A DNA stretch of 64,000 nt from positions 248,001-312,000 of the forward strand of contig CAVRNR010000020.1 in assembly GCA_963722575.1 (NCBI GenBank), written 5' to 3'. The notes beneath the pieces are model-generated. The model saw only the letters and a list, made by a program, of their open reading frames with translations. It was not told where the DNA came from and searched no databases. Source of the stretch: Fen-178 sp963722575. GTDB taxonomy: Bacteria > Acidobacteriota > Terriglobia > Bryobacterales > Bryobacteraceae. Positions 51,683 to 60,912 of this stretch are shown in pieces (the first letter of the stretch is position 1; each line of letters starts with the position of its first letter). The translations under genes and the position numbers were made by a program.

Positions 51683-52152
51683 GGCCGTCCGTCCGATTCC
51701 TTACTGGCGGCGCAGAGATCATCCCACATGTCGCCGGAATGCGGCGTCCACTGCGGGTTTTCCAGTCCGGTGATTTGCAGCTCGTCCTGCTTCAAGGTCC
51801 CGTGGCCGTAGGGGCAGATGTACTCGATGCGCGGGCGTCCGAATTGCAACATGCGGCCCCAGGAGCCGGTTTCCACGGGCATGCGCAGGCGGCGCAGGCA
51901 GATGCGGCAACGGTAGCGCTGGTCCCGGACGATGATGTAGAGGACCCCGGCGCACAGCAAAAACCATCCCAGAATGGCCAGGTTGTAAAGCAGAATCTGT
52001 CCGCCATCGACCAGAGGCTCCGGCGGATCCGACGCAGCGGGGAACTGACGGACGACCCACCCTAACAAGGCGTAAAGGACGGCCGCTGCCGAAAGCAGTT
52101 TGGCGGCCAAATAGGCCCAGTAGCGCATACCGTTTAGATTCGCACTCCCCAT
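51679..52152 (-). CDS. Two-TM membrane protein with zinc-ribbon-like cysteines
   Basis: About 157 residues. Two TM helices (LLSAAAVLYALLGWVV and LLYNLAILGWFLLCAGVLYII) are followed by a cytoplasmic tail with CRICLRRLRMPVETG and YICPYGHGTL, a Cys/His arrangement like a small zinc ribbon. Unrecognised family. Starts at 52152 (MGSANLNG) and 52128 (MRYWAY) are both possible; neither has a strong Shine-Dalgarno sequence. Coupled to the next gene by a 4-bp overlap. Confidence 0.65.
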   Translation of the reverse strand: MGSANLNGMRYWAYLAAKLLSAAAVLYALLGWVVRQFPAASDPPEPLVDGGQILLYNLAILGWFLLCAGVLYIIVRDQRYRCRICLRRLRMPVETGSWGRMLQFGRPRIEYICPYGHGTLKQDELQITGLENPQWTPHSGDMWDDLCAASKESDGRP

Positions 52153-52198
52153 CTTTAGTTTCGTAGCAACGCGCGCCGGGCGCAAGGGGGGCGGGCCA

Positions 52199-53113
52199 CT
52201 ACTGCCGAAACAGGTTGCGGGCGATGAAGAAGACGTTAGCGGGGCGCTCCGCGAGCCGGCGCATGTAGTAGGGGTACCAGGCCTTGCCAAACGGGACGTA
52301 GAGGCGCAGGCGGTAACCCTCGGAAGCCAGCCGGCGCTGCAGGTCGCGGCGGATGCCGTAGAGCATCTGGAACTCGAAAGCATCGCGCCGGATTCCGCGC
52401 CCGGCGGCGTACGCCTCGGTCTGCCGGATGATGTTCTCATCGTGCGTGGCAATGGCGGGGTAAGCGCCCCGGTCCAGCAGGAACTGCATCAGCTCGACGA
52501 AGTTGCGGTCCACATCCGACTTGCGGGGGAATGCCGCGCTGGCGGGTTCGAGGTAAGCGCCTTTGCACAGCCGCACGCGGATGGCGCGGCGGCAGAGCTC
52601 CTCGATATCGTTCCGGCTGCGATAGAGGCAGGCCTGAATCACGACGCCGACGGCTCCGTATCGCGCGTGAAGGTCCGCGACCATCTCGATGGTCCGCTGG
52701 GTGTACTGGCTGGATTCCATATCCACGCGAACGAAGCTTTTCAACGAGGCGGCGCGCCGCACGAGCTGCTCGACGTTGGCGCGGCATTGGTCATAGGAGA
52801 AATCGAGGCCGAACTGGGTGAGCTTGAGCGAGACGTTGCCCTGAATGCCGGAATCGTGAATAGCGGAAAGAGCGTGGAGATACACATCGCGCGCCTCCGC
52901 GGCTTCTTCCAGCGAGGTGACGCTTTCGCCCAGGTGATCGAGCGTGATGGCAATGCCCTCGGAATTGACGCGGCGGCCCACCGCGAGAGCTTGATCGAGT
53001 GTATCGCCCGCCACGAAGCGGGTGGCCAGGCGCTTGGCCGGCGCAGAGGTTTCCATCCATCTTCGCAGCCGTTTCCGGCGCGACAGGAACAGGAAGAAAC
53101 CGCGCACCACCAC
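52199..53113 (-). CDS. Proline dehydrogenase (monofunctional, PutA-like)
   Basis: A 304-residue FAD-dependent TIM-barrel enzyme oxidising proline to pyrroline-5-carboxylate. Signature blocks are NVSLKLTQFGLDFS, FVRVDMESSQYTQ, VVIQACLYRSRNDIEEL, VRLCKGAYLEP, the substrate-binding EFQMLYGIRRDLQRRL and YVPFGKAWYPYYMRRLAERP. Length matches the Thermus/Deinococcus single-domain type, not the long PutA. Start is one of three consecutive GTG codons at 53113; no Shine-Dalgarno sequence. A tandem repeat lies just upstream. Confidence 0.92.
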   Translation of the reverse strand: MVVRGFFLFLSRRKRLRRWMETSAPAKRLATRFVAGDTLDQALAVGRRVNSEGIAITLDHLGESVTSLEEAAEARDVYLHALSAIHDSGIQGNVSLKLTQFGLDFSYDQCRANVEQLVRRAASLKSFVRVDMESSQYTQRTIEMVADLHARYGAVGVVIQACLYRSRNDIEELCRRAIRVRLCKGAYLEPASAAFPRKSDVDRNFVELMQFLLDRGAYPAIATHDENIIRQTEAYAAGRGIRRDAFEFQMLYGIRRDLQRRLASEGYRLRLYVPFGKAWYPYYMRRLAERPANVFFIARNLFRQ

Positions 53114-53131
53114 AGACTAACATTGGGCGCG

Positions 53132-53188
53132 CCAAGGGGGGCGCGGCACGCCAAGGGGGGCGCGGCACGCCAAGGGGGGCACGGCACG
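53132..53188. repeat. Three tandem copies of a 19-bp repeat
   Basis: CCAAGGGGGGCGCGGCACG occurs at 53132-53150 and 53151-53169 and, with one G-to-A change, at 53170-53188. It lies in the intergenic stretch between proline dehydrogenase and the zinc-ribbon gene, which point away from each other. Confidence 0.85.
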
Positions 53189-53221
53189 CAAGGGAAGGCG
53201 CCAGTTTGCTAGACTGCCGGA

Positions 53222-53437
53222 TTGAGAGTCAAAAAGCCGATCGACATCGGGCCGGGGGAATTGCGGTGCCCCCGGTGCTTGCGGCGGGATATCGTGCCCT
53301 CATTGCCGCGCGGATGGAAGGATGCCCTGATGCAGGGGTTCGAGCGGGTTCCCCGGCACTGCCGGTCCTGCGGAAAGCGCTTCTATGTGCGCGTGCAGGA
53401 GCCCGGCGGAGATGCTGCGTTCCCGCGCGAAGATTAG
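53222..53437 (+). CDS. 71-aa zinc-ribbon protein
   Basis: Two Cys pairs (ELRCPRCLRRD at residue 16 and RHCRSCGKRFYVRV at about 48) form a likely zinc ribbon. The rest is short and basic. TTG 53222 is the only available start after an in-frame stop. It ends 13 bp before the ABC permease-phosphatase start, so the two may be co-transcribed. Function unknown. Confidence 0.55.
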   Translation: MRVKKPIDIGPGELRCPRCLRRDIVPSLPRGWKDALMQGFERVPRHCRSCGKRFYVRVQEPGGDAAFPRED

Positions 53438-53450
53438 TTGCCACTCGAAC

Positions 53451-56400
53451 ATGTTCACCTTTGTGGTGCACGCATGGAGATCGTGGAAGAGCGCCAAGGC
53501 GGTCGCGCTGCTGGCTGCCACGGCGCTGGCCGTGGGAATCGGGTCGGCTACGGCGATCTATACGGTGATCGACGCCGTGCTGATGAAGCCCGTGCCCTGG
53601 CAGCACGGCGAGCGGTATGTCGCAGTGTTCAGCGCGCGGCTGAACAATACCAGCAAGTGGCAGGTCTATGGGAGCTCCTGGCTGGACCTGTTGGACTACC
53701 AGCAAAGAACACGCAGCTTCGATGCGTTCGGAGTGCTTCAGTTCCGAGAGGTCAACCTGACCTCGCCGGGCGAGCCCCAGCACCTGAGAGGTGTCGAGGT
53801 GACGCCCTCGCTGGCCTCGAGCCTGGGCGTCGCGCCGGTGGTGGGGCGGTGGTTTGGCGAGGCGGCCAGCGAGCGGGGCAACGTCAACCTGGCAGTGATT
53901 TCAAGCGCGCTCTGGAATCGCCTGGGCCGCGATCCGAAGATCGTCGGCCGGGCCCTCACGATGGACGGGCAGCCGTACACGGTGACCGGTGTCATGCCCG
54001 CGTGGTTTCGACTTCCGGTTGCCAGTTTGGACGGCGGAGAACTCCGAACCGACGTTTGGGTGCCAATCAATCCGCAAGGCGCGGAGAGAAATCGGGATGT
54101 GGCAGCCTTCTTCGCCTACGCCAGGCTCAGGCCGGGCGTGTCGCTCGCCCAAGCCGACGCGGATGTGAAACGCGTGGCCGCCGGGATTGCGCAAGAGCAC
54201 CCGAAAGAGCACCGCGAGTACACCGCGCGTGTCGTCAATCTACTGGAATACACCGTCAAGGACATCCGGCCCGTGCTGCTGCTGCTATTCGGGGCGGCCG
54301 GAGCGCTGCTGCTGATCACGTGCGCCAACGTCGCGGGCTTGCTGCTGGCGAGATCGGTCACGCGCGCGCGAGAGACCGCCATCCGCGTGGCGCTGGGGGC
54401 GGCGCGGTGGCAACTCGGCCTCCAGTACTTCGTGGAAGGGCTGCTGGTGGCACTCGCGGGCGCGGCGGGCGGGGTTGTCGTAAGCGTGGCGATCGTGCGC
54501 GTGGTTCTTTCGCTGGCGGCCGATTACATTCCGCGCGCGGACGGTATCGGCATCGACTGGACGGCCCTGCTGTTCGCGTTCGGCGCCGTGGTTTTCTCGA
54601 GCGTGCTGTTCAGCCTGGCGCCGCTCTGGCAGGCCGCGCGCATTCTGCCCAACGAAGTGCTGAGCGATGGGGTGCGGGCATCGGCGCCCGCCCGCAGCCG
54701 TGGATTGTCGCGATCGCTGGTGGTGGCGGAGATCGCACTGGCATTCGTGCTGCTCTCGGTGAGCGCGGTGCTCATCGCGCACTTGAATCGGTTGCTCGGC
54801 ACTCCGCCGGGACTCGAACCCGAGGGTGTGCTGACATTCAGCATAAACGCCAGCAGCGCCGAGTACCTGGACATGGATCGGCTGGTTGCATTCCAGAAGC
54901 GTTTGCTCCAGGCCATCCAACGAATTCCGGGCGTAAGCGGCGCCGCGCTGGTCAATCATGTGCCGCTGGCCGGTTGCTGCTACATCACTGCGCTATTTCC
55001 AGAGGGATCTCCCGCCGGCGACAGTGCCGGCCGCGAAGTGAATTTCATCGTGGTCAGCCCAGGCTATTTCCAGACGATGCGAATCCCCGTGCTCCGCGGG
55101 CGCGGTTTCGACGAGAGGGACGACGGGAAGGGCGACGTGCTGGGAATCATTATCGACAACACCGCCGCCCGGCGATTCTTTCCGGGCCGCGACCCATTAG
55201 GCGCTTTCGCGCGGCTGGGAGACGCGAATGGATCGCGCGCGAGGGTCATCGGCATCGTCGGAGACGTTCGCAACCGGGGACTGGGCGACCCGACCCAGGC
55301 CGAAGAGTACCTCCCGGCCATGATCACGCCGATCAATCCCATGCATTTTGTGGTTCGCTCCCGCCTTCCGGTGTCAACCCTCGTGCCGGAAATCAGGCGC
55401 TCGGTCCGGAGCGTCGCCCCCTCGCAGCCGATCTATGAAGTCCGGACGATGCCGGAGATTGTCCTGGGTTCCGTGATGAACGAGCGCCTCCAGTCGTTGC
55501 TGACGGCGTTCTTCGCTTCGGCGGCGCTGCTGATGGCGGCCCTGGGCGTTTACGGCGTGGTCTCGTACGCCGTGCGGCACAGGACAGTGGAGATCGGCAC
55601 GCGCATGGCGTTGGGAGCGGTGGGCCGCGATGTGCTCCGTCTGGTGTTGGGCGATGGCCTCGAAATGGCGGCGTACGGGATCGTCATCGGCGGAGTGGCG
55701 GTCATTGCGGCTGTGTTCCTGCTCAAGTCGGAGATCTTCGGGATTCGCATCGACGGTCCGCTGCCGTTCTTGTTTTCGACCGGCATCGTGGCGGGCATCA
55801 CCGCGCTGGCTTGCTTCTTTCCCGGTTGGCGCGCGACTCTGGTGGCCCCCATGGCCGCCATCCGCGACGATCCGGGGTCGGTCTGGAGGAGCGCCCGCAC
55901 AGGAGCGCGGGGGCTGGCGAAGCGGGTGTCGGGTCTGATCTCGGGCTCCGTGGACGAAGCGGCTGTGTCCGAAGGGGCGTTGATGGCCGAGTTCGTCGAC
56001 TCCAGCCGCCATGCGGAATCGTTTCGCCAGGCCATGCAACTGGCTCTCGAAGCGTTGCGCGAGGCGATCCACTGCGAGTCCGCCGTGCTGCTGGAAAAAA
56101 GTTCCGCGCAGGTGTACCGCTCGGTGGCGCGCGCGCCCGTCGAGCCGGGAGTTGTCTGCACGGTGCCCGCGGGAGGGTTACTGATTGGCCGGCTGCGCGG
56201 TTATCCTTACCCGCTGCCGCTGACGCCCGGCGACTTCGAAACCTGGAGCCGATGGGCGGCCGCGGAGAAACCCGAGCATGTAGCCGAGATCGAGAGCCTT
56301 CGCAGCTCCGGCGCGGCGCTGGCCGTTCCGCTGCTGGCCAAGAACGGAATCGCGGGCATCCTGCTGCTCGGCCCGCCCGTGGGGCGCGCCGAATACGGCG

Positions 56401-57230
56401 CGGCGGAGCAGCGCGCTTTGCGGAATTGCGCGGGACAGTTCGCGCTCATGATCGAGAACGCGCGCTTGACCGAGCGCATGGTCGAGCAGGAAAGGCTGAA
56501 CCGCGATCTCCAACTCGCGGTGGAAGTTCAGAAGCGGTTGTTCCCGGACAAGCCTCCGGCGTCCGCCACCATGGCGCTGGCCGGGATGTCGCTGCCGGCC
56601 AGGAGCGTAGGAGGCGACTACTACGATTTCCTCGACCTCGGCGGCCAGCGGATCGGCATCGCCCTGGCGGACGTGGCGGGAAAGGGAGTGGCCGCGGCCC
56701 TGATCATGTCCGTGGTGCAGGCCTCCCTGCGGATACTGGCAACCGAAGAGAACCTGTCGCTGGCGGCCCTGGCGGCCAGGATGAACCGCTACCTGCATCG
56801 CTCGACCGGATCGAACGCCTATGCCACCTTCTTCTATGGACAGATCGATGAGCGGACACGGCAGCTTCGATACGTAAACGCCGGCCACAATCCGCCCTGC
56901 CTGCTGCGCTGCGCGGCGGATCAGTCCATCGAAGAGTTGCCCGCGGGAGGCACGGTCATCGGCCTCTTTCCGCAGAGCAGCTATGAGGAAAGCGCGGTGG
57001 ATTTGCGGCCGGGCGACGTGTTGATCGCGTTCACCGACGGGGTCCCCGAAGCGCAGAACCCCCAGGAGGAGGAGTTCGGCGAAGAGCGATTGAAGGATTT
57101 GCTGCGCCGTTCGGCTCATTTGCCCGTGGCTGAAATCGCCTCGACCATCGCCAGTGCGCTCAAGACCTGGATCGACAATGCCGCTCAGTACGACGATCTG
57201 ACCTTCATTTTGGTGAAGGTGAATGCATAA
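53451..57230 (+). CDS. Duplicated MacB-like ABC permease fused to GAF and SpoIIE phosphatase
   Basis: A protein of about 1259 residues. Residues 1-400 and 420-810 each have the MacB/FtsX permease plan: a first TM (AVALLAATALAVGIGSATAIY; LSRSLVVAEIALAFVLLSVS), a periplasmic core domain, and a three-helix FtsX block (LLLLFGAAGALLLITCANVAGLLLA; FFASAALLMAALGVYGVVSYAV). This is the acidobacterial duplicated orphan permease plan. Residues about 830-1010 form a GAF-like domain with ALAVPLLAKNGIAGILLLG. Residues 1018-1259 are a SpoIIE/RsbU phosphatase with GGDYYDFL, ALADVAGKG, AFTDGVPEAQ and YDDLTFILVKV; the metal-binding Asp residues are intact. ATG 53451 begins the permease-like sequence; an earlier in-frame ATG is spurious. 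No ATPase gene adjoins. Confidence 0.85.
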   Translation: MFTFVVHAWRSWKSAKAVALLAATALAVGIGSATAIYTVIDAVLMKPVPWQHGERYVAVFSARLNNTSKWQVYGSSWLDLLDYQQRTRSFDAFGVLQFREVNLTSPGEPQHLRGVEVTPSLASSLGVAPVVGRWFGEAASERGNVNLAVISSALWNRLGRDPKIVGRALTMDGQPYTVTGVMPAWFRLPVASLDGGELRTDVWVPINPQGAERNRDVAAFFAYARLRPGVSLAQADADVKRVAAGIAQEHPKEHREYTARVVNLLEYTVKDIRPVLLLLFGAAGALLLITCANVAGLLLARSVTRARETAIRVALGAARWQLGLQYFVEGLLVALAGAAGGVVVSVAIVRVVLSLAADYIPRADGIGIDWTALLFAFGAVVFSSVLFSLAPLWQAARILPNEVLSDGVRASAPARSRGLSRSLVVAEIALAFVLLSVSAVLIAHLNRLLGTPPGLEPEGVLTFSINASSAEYLDMDRLVAFQKRLLQAIQRIPGVSGAALVNHVPLAGCCYITALFPEGSPAGDSAGREVNFIVVSPGYFQTMRIPVLRGRGFDERDDGKGDVLGIIIDNTAARRFFPGRDPLGAFARLGDANGSRARVIGIVGDVRNRGLGDPTQAEEYLPAMITPINPMHFVVRSRLPVSTLVPEIRRSVRSVAPSQPIYEVRTMPEIVLGSVMNERLQSLLTAFFASAALLMAALGVYGVVSYAVRHRTVEIGTRMALGAVGRDVLRLVLGDGLEMAAYGIVIGGVAVIAAVFLLKSEIFGIRIDGPLPFLFSTGIVAGITALACFFPGWRATLVAPMAAIRDDPGSVWRSARTGARGLAKRVSGLISGSVDEAAVSEGALMAEFVDSSRHAESFRQAMQLALEALREAIHCESAVLLEKSSAQVYRSVARAPVEPGVVCTVPAGGLLIGRLRGYPYPLPLTPGDFETWSRWAAAEKPEHVAEIESLRSSGAALAVPLLAKNGIAGILLLGPPVGRAEYGAAEQRALRNCAGQFALMIENARLTERMVEQERLNRDLQLAVEVQKRLFPDKPPASATMALAGMSLPARSVGGDYYDFLDLGGQRIGIALADVAGKGVAAALIMSVVQASLRILATEENLSLAALAARMNRYLHRSTGSNAYATFFYGQIDERTRQLRYVNAGHNPPCLLRCAADQSIEELPAGGTVIGLFPQSSYEESAVDLRPGDVLIAFTDGVPEAQNPQEEEFGEERLKDLLRRSAHLPVAEIASTIASALKTWIDNAAQYDDLTFILVKVNA

Positions 57231-57240
57231 CGCAAACAAC

Positions 57241-57290
57241 CGCTCCCTGACGGTCGCGGCTCGGATCCGAGCCGCGACCGTCAGGGAGCG
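57241..57290. terminator. Perfect 50-bp palindrome between convergent genes
   Basis: The arm CGCTCCCTGACGGTCGCGGC plus TCGGA is exactly repeated in inverse. It sits between the stop of the permease-phosphatase gene (57230) and the stop of a receptor gene (57297) and could end transcription from both sides. No T-run follows, so Rho-independent action is uncertain. Chance frames across it read LPDGRGSDP, a recurrent artefact. Confidence 0.55.
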
Positions 57291-57296
57291 ATAGTA

Positions 57297-60200
57297 CTAG
57301 AACGTCAGTCTGCCCGAAATCTGCAACTGGCGCGGGCCCCACAGCAGGTTGCTGGTGGTCAAGGGCGACAGGAACGGCGTGGAAGTGTAAGGAACGAAAC
57401 AAGCGTTGGTGTGGCCGGCGCAAGCGCCGGAACCGGCCGCGAGATAGGAGAACGCGGGATAGCTGGAGCTATAGCCCCAGACGCTGGAGACATTGGTGTG
57501 GTTGAACAGGTTGAATGCTTCGCCGATGAGCGACAGCTTCAGCCGTTCGCCGAGCGCGAACTGCCGTCCCACCCGGAAGTCCACATTGTGGAAACCGGGA
57601 GCCGTGAACGCATTGCGAGGCAGCCAGCCTGCGCGGCCTTGGGTTGCGCCAGCGTAACTGACGCCGCCGGTCACGCCGCCATCCAGCGGGCTCGGGGCGC
57701 CGCTGATGTATGGCGTCACCGGCTGGCCGGTGGACATGGTCACGATGGTGGAGAACGCCCAGCCATCCAGGATCATCCGGGCGGCCTGATTGGGGAGATT
57801 CTTTAGCGAGGGCATCCACACGGCGTTGGCCACGAACCGCTGGCGCTGGTCGAGATCCGAAAGCCCGTATTCCAGCTTGCGGTTATAGGGATCGACGGGA
57901 TAATCGGTGCCATTGAACGTGCCGAAGTTTCCTGCCGCCTGGGCGCCGTCGAACGCCTTGCTGAAGGTGTAATTCGCGGTGAATTCCAGGCCATGGCGCA
58001 TGGGCCGCCGCACAGTGAGGACCATCGAGTTGTACCAGGCATTGACATCGCTGGAGCCGACGAAAACTTCGCCGGTATTGGTGTTGATGCGCGTGGTATA
58101 GAAGGGAACCGTGTAGGTTTGTGTGGTGGCGCCGCTGGAATTCAGGATGTCGTAGCTCTTGGTGGTGGTGGAGGGGGCCAGGTTGGCATCCCAGAAGATG
58201 GGCAAATGCAGGCTCCGGCTCACCACGTAACCGATGGAGGCGCTCAGCCCGCCAGGCAGCCCGCGTTCCAGGGTGACTTCGCCCTCGTGAGTCCGCGGAT
58301 TGACCCAGTCGGGCGCCATGCCGCGCGTGACCTGGCTGGCGGCGGGCGGCGTGAAGGTGACCACCTGCGGCGTCAGGGCGCCGGCGAAGGGCGCAGCCGG
58401 CGCCGGGCCTGGAGGGGTCCAGATCACGTTGGGAAACGTCAATGCCGGGCAGTAGTTCGAATTGCTGGCGACCGGGCTGCATGTGAACGTTTGTTGATAA
58501 ACGCCATTCTCCACGCGGGTGGCGTAGTAGGTGCTGTTGGTGGTCTTGGCGAAGAACAGGCCGTAACCGATGCGCAGGACGGTTTTGGGCGTCATCTGCC
58601 AGGCAGCGCCGACACGCGGTGCGAACTGGTCCTTGGGGATGTTGATCGTAGAGGTATATAGCGTGGTTAGCAACGTCAGCGTGTTCGGCATCGGCGGCTG
58701 CGGGATGGTAGAGACGTCATAGCGCAGGCCCATGTTGATCGTCAGCTTGGAACTCGCCTTCCAACTGTCTTCGAAAAAGGCGGCGTAGTCGTTGTTATAG
58801 AAATCGTCCTTGCCGACGTGCGTGATGGGGTCGTTGACTTGCGTGAAGGTGTTGTAATGCCTGCCTGTCAGACCGTCTCCGACGTTGATTCCGAAAGCGT
58901 CCTCCACCCAAGCGTTGAAAGTGGCCTGCACCGATCCGTTGGTGTAACTGTACTGCCCGGTCCCGTTGTACAGGTTGATCATGACTTCGTGGATGACGTT
59001 TACATCGAAGCCGGTCTTGAACGTATGGCGGCCGTGAACTTTGGAGAACGTGTCCGAGATCTGGATGCGGTGCTCGTCCGGTTCGGCGGTGCGTGGCAGA
59101 GCGTAGTTTTCGCCGTAGGTCATCAGGCCGGAGATGCTGATGTAGGGCGCGGCCGCGTTGGAACCCGCGACTTCCAGGTCGCGGCCCCATTGAAAGCGCA
59201 GATTGTTGACGGCGGAGCTGGAGATGGTGGAATCCCAGTTGGCCACAAAGATGCGGTCGTGGATGTTATACCTGCCGTTCGTCTCAAGCGAGCTGTTGGA
59301 ATACGAGGGGTTCCCGCTGTAGGCATTGGGCGCGCGGTAATTCATGAAGTCGAAAGCCGCGCTGACATGGTTGCGCGCGGTGGCCTGGTAATCGAGCCGG
59401 CCGAAAGCGACATCCTGGTTGGTGGCGCGGGGGAAGGTGCCTTGCTGGCCGAACAGGAAAGCGTTGGCGGCGGCGCACTGCGAGGCGCTCACTTGCGCCG
59501 GGCAGGAAAGGGCGGTCACGGTGGGACTGTAGACGCTGCTGGTGTACGCGATGGGGTCGACTTTGCGCGAACCATCGTAGGTGGCGAAGAAGAACAGCTT
59601 GTCTTTGACGATCGGCCCGCCGATGCTGCCGCCGAACTGCTGCCATTGATGGATGGGCTGGCTGTAAGTGCCGCGCGACTTGGGATAGGAATCGAGCGCG
59701 TTCCAGCTTGGGTAGCGCAGATAATAGAACAAGTCGCCGTGGAAGTCGTTGGTGCCGGACTTGGTCACGGCGTTGATCACGCCGCCGGCGGCCTGGCCGA
59801 GCTCCGCGCTGTAATTGCTGGCGCTCACCTGGTACTCCTTGATGGAGTCCAAGCTGTAGACATAGCTGCCCATCAGGGCCCGCCCGCGGGCTTCCGAGAA
59901 GAACGCCTGGTTGTTATTGGCGCCATCCACCGTGTTGCTGTTGTACAGGCCGGAGATGCCGCGATAAGAGACCAGGCCGGAGGTGCCATCCGTGGTGACG
60001 TTGGGAGTGAGCAAGGCGAAGGTGTCCCAGCGGCGGCCGGCGATGGGCAGGTTGTCCACGGAGCCTTCGCTGATGACCTGCGAATTCTCGGTCTTTTCGG
60101 TGTCGACCACGTCCGCCTGGCTCGTGACCGTCACCTCCGTCTGCGCCGCCTGCACCGTCATCGAAAAGTTGACGGTAAGCGTCTCGCCGACCTGAAGGGT

Positions 60201-60512
60201 CAGGTCCTTGCGCAGAACCGAGGCGAATCCGGCTTTGCCGGCGCGCACTTCGTAATGGCCCGGCGGGAGGAATGGAGCGGAATAAATCCCGGCTTCGTTG
60301 CTTTCGATCTTGCGCTCGATGGCGGTGTCGGTGTTACGGATGGTCACCTCCGCCCCCGGTACGAACGCCCCGGACGGGTCGGTGAGAGTGCCGGTGATGG
60401 TGGCGGACCCGGCGAGTTGTGCAGCGGCTGGAGCTGCGAGAACCACGAGCATCACCGCCAGGGCGGTGCACAGGACTGCGAACTTCTGAAGATGGCTGAA
60501 TTCACGCTTCAT
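57297..60512 (-). CDS. TonB-dependent receptor-like outer-membrane protein
   Basis: A 1071-residue protein. Signal peptide (about 1-33); carboxypeptidase-regulatory domain (about 35-115: TITGTLTDPSGAFVPGAEVTIRN, GIYSAPFLPPGHYEVRAGKAGF); plug-like domain (about 145-290: NLPIAGRRWDTFALLTPNVTTDG, GISGLYNSNTVDGANNNQAF, GQAAGGVINAVTKSGTNDFHG); barrel to residue 1071, ending LQISGRLTF. The plug NLPIAGR and N-G-x-N-N-x-x-F blocks are typical of this acidobacterial group. No TonB box is evident. GAGGAGA lies 7 nt before the ATG. Substrate unknown; no SusD-like partner adjoins. Confidence 0.85.
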   Translation of the reverse strand: MKREFSHLQKFAVLCTALAVMLVVLAAPAAAQLAGSATITGTLTDPSGAFVPGAEVTIRNTDTAIERKIESNEAGIYSAPFLPPGHYEVRAGKAGFASVLRKDLTLQVGETLTVNFSMTVQAAQTEVTVTSQADVVDTEKTENSQVISEGSVDNLPIAGRRWDTFALLTPNVTTDGTSGLVSYRGISGLYNSNTVDGANNNQAFFSEARGRALMGSYVYSLDSIKEYQVSASNYSAELGQAAGGVINAVTKSGTNDFHGDLFYYLRYPSWNALDSYPKSRGTYSQPIHQWQQFGGSIGGPIVKDKLFFFATYDGSRKVDPIAYTSSVYSPTVTALSCPAQVSASQCAAANAFLFGQQGTFPRATNQDVAFGRLDYQATARNHVSAAFDFMNYRAPNAYSGNPSYSNSSLETNGRYNIHDRIFVANWDSTISSSAVNNLRFQWGRDLEVAGSNAAAPYISISGLMTYGENYALPRTAEPDEHRIQISDTFSKVHGRHTFKTGFDVNVIHEVMINLYNGTGQYSYTNGSVQATFNAWVEDAFGINVGDGLTGRHYNTFTQVNDPITHVGKDDFYNNDYAAFFEDSWKASSKLTINMGLRYDVSTIPQPPMPNTLTLLTTLYTSTINIPKDQFAPRVGAAWQMTPKTVLRIGYGLFFAKTTNSTYYATRVENGVYQQTFTCSPVASNSNYCPALTFPNVIWTPPGPAPAAPFAGALTPQVVTFTPPAASQVTRGMAPDWVNPRTHEGEVTLERGLPGGLSASIGYVVSRSLHLPIFWDANLAPSTTTKSYDILNSSGATTQTYTVPFYTTRINTNTGEVFVGSSDVNAWYNSMVLTVRRPMRHGLEFTANYTFSKAFDGAQAAGNFGTFNGTDYPVDPYNRKLEYGLSDLDQRQRFVANAVWMPSLKNLPNQAARMILDGWAFSTIVTMSTGQPVTPYISGAPSPLDGGVTGGVSYAGATQGRAGWLPRNAFTAPGFHNVDFRVGRQFALGERLKLSLIGEAFNLFNHTNVSSVWGYSSSYPAFSYLAAGSGACAGHTNACFVPYTSTPFLSPLTTSNLLWGPRQLQISGRLTF

Positions 60513-60912
60513 TTATCTGTCTCCTCATAGCGAATGTTGGCTGTTCCACTTCGATCGATCTTCATCGAAACATCGGGGAGCGAACGCCACGGCCGTTCCC
60601 ACGGTTCCGGATTCCCCTTCAGACCCTGAACAGACAGCATATCAGAGAGCAGATCTAAATTGAATTACAGGCAAGCAGAAATGTCCCTGCCCCCTAATGG
60701 GTAATGGTACGGCTATGCGGGCAAGACCAATGGGGCAGGCGGCCGGACCGCCTGCCCCAGGTGCACTTTCTAAACATGGCGTCACTATTGTTTGCGCAAC
60801 GGCCGCTCGCTTGCGGACAGGGCTACGCCCGGGACAGCCGCCCCGCCTGCCAGGTTGGGGCCGGGCATGCCCGACCCCTACGGCGGATGCGCAATTACTG
60901 ATGACGCTCTGT
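60513..60912. repeat. 400-bp gene-free stretch with two palindromic repeat copies
   Basis: Between two receptor genes transcribed in the same direction. It holds GGGGCAGGCGG-CCGGA-CCGCCTGCCCC (60732-60758) and GGGGCCGGGCATGCCCGACCCC (60857-60878). The first is the same family as the palindrome split by the MITE near 2973-3296; the second matches the coding palindrome at 42225-42246. A short TTCGAT-8-ATCGAA dyad at 60550-60569 lies 38 bp upstream of the 57297-60512 gene start and is only a weak operator candidate. No coding frame is convincing. Confidence 0.65.

Noticed and set aside
53132..53188. Possible CRISPR repeats
   Set aside because: Contiguous 19-bp tandem units without spacers.
53438..55438. 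666-codon frame overlapping the permease
   Set aside because: Arg/Ala/Gly-rich sequence in the wrong frame of the permease half of the fusion.
57205..57423. 72-codon minus-strand frame containing LPDGRGSDP
   Set aside because: It is a translation of the 50-bp palindrome and flanks; no start signal and a known type of artefact.
60550..60569. TTCGAT-8-ATCGAA dyad as an operator
   Set aside because: Short, single copy, no adjacent regulator gene; too weak to list on its own.
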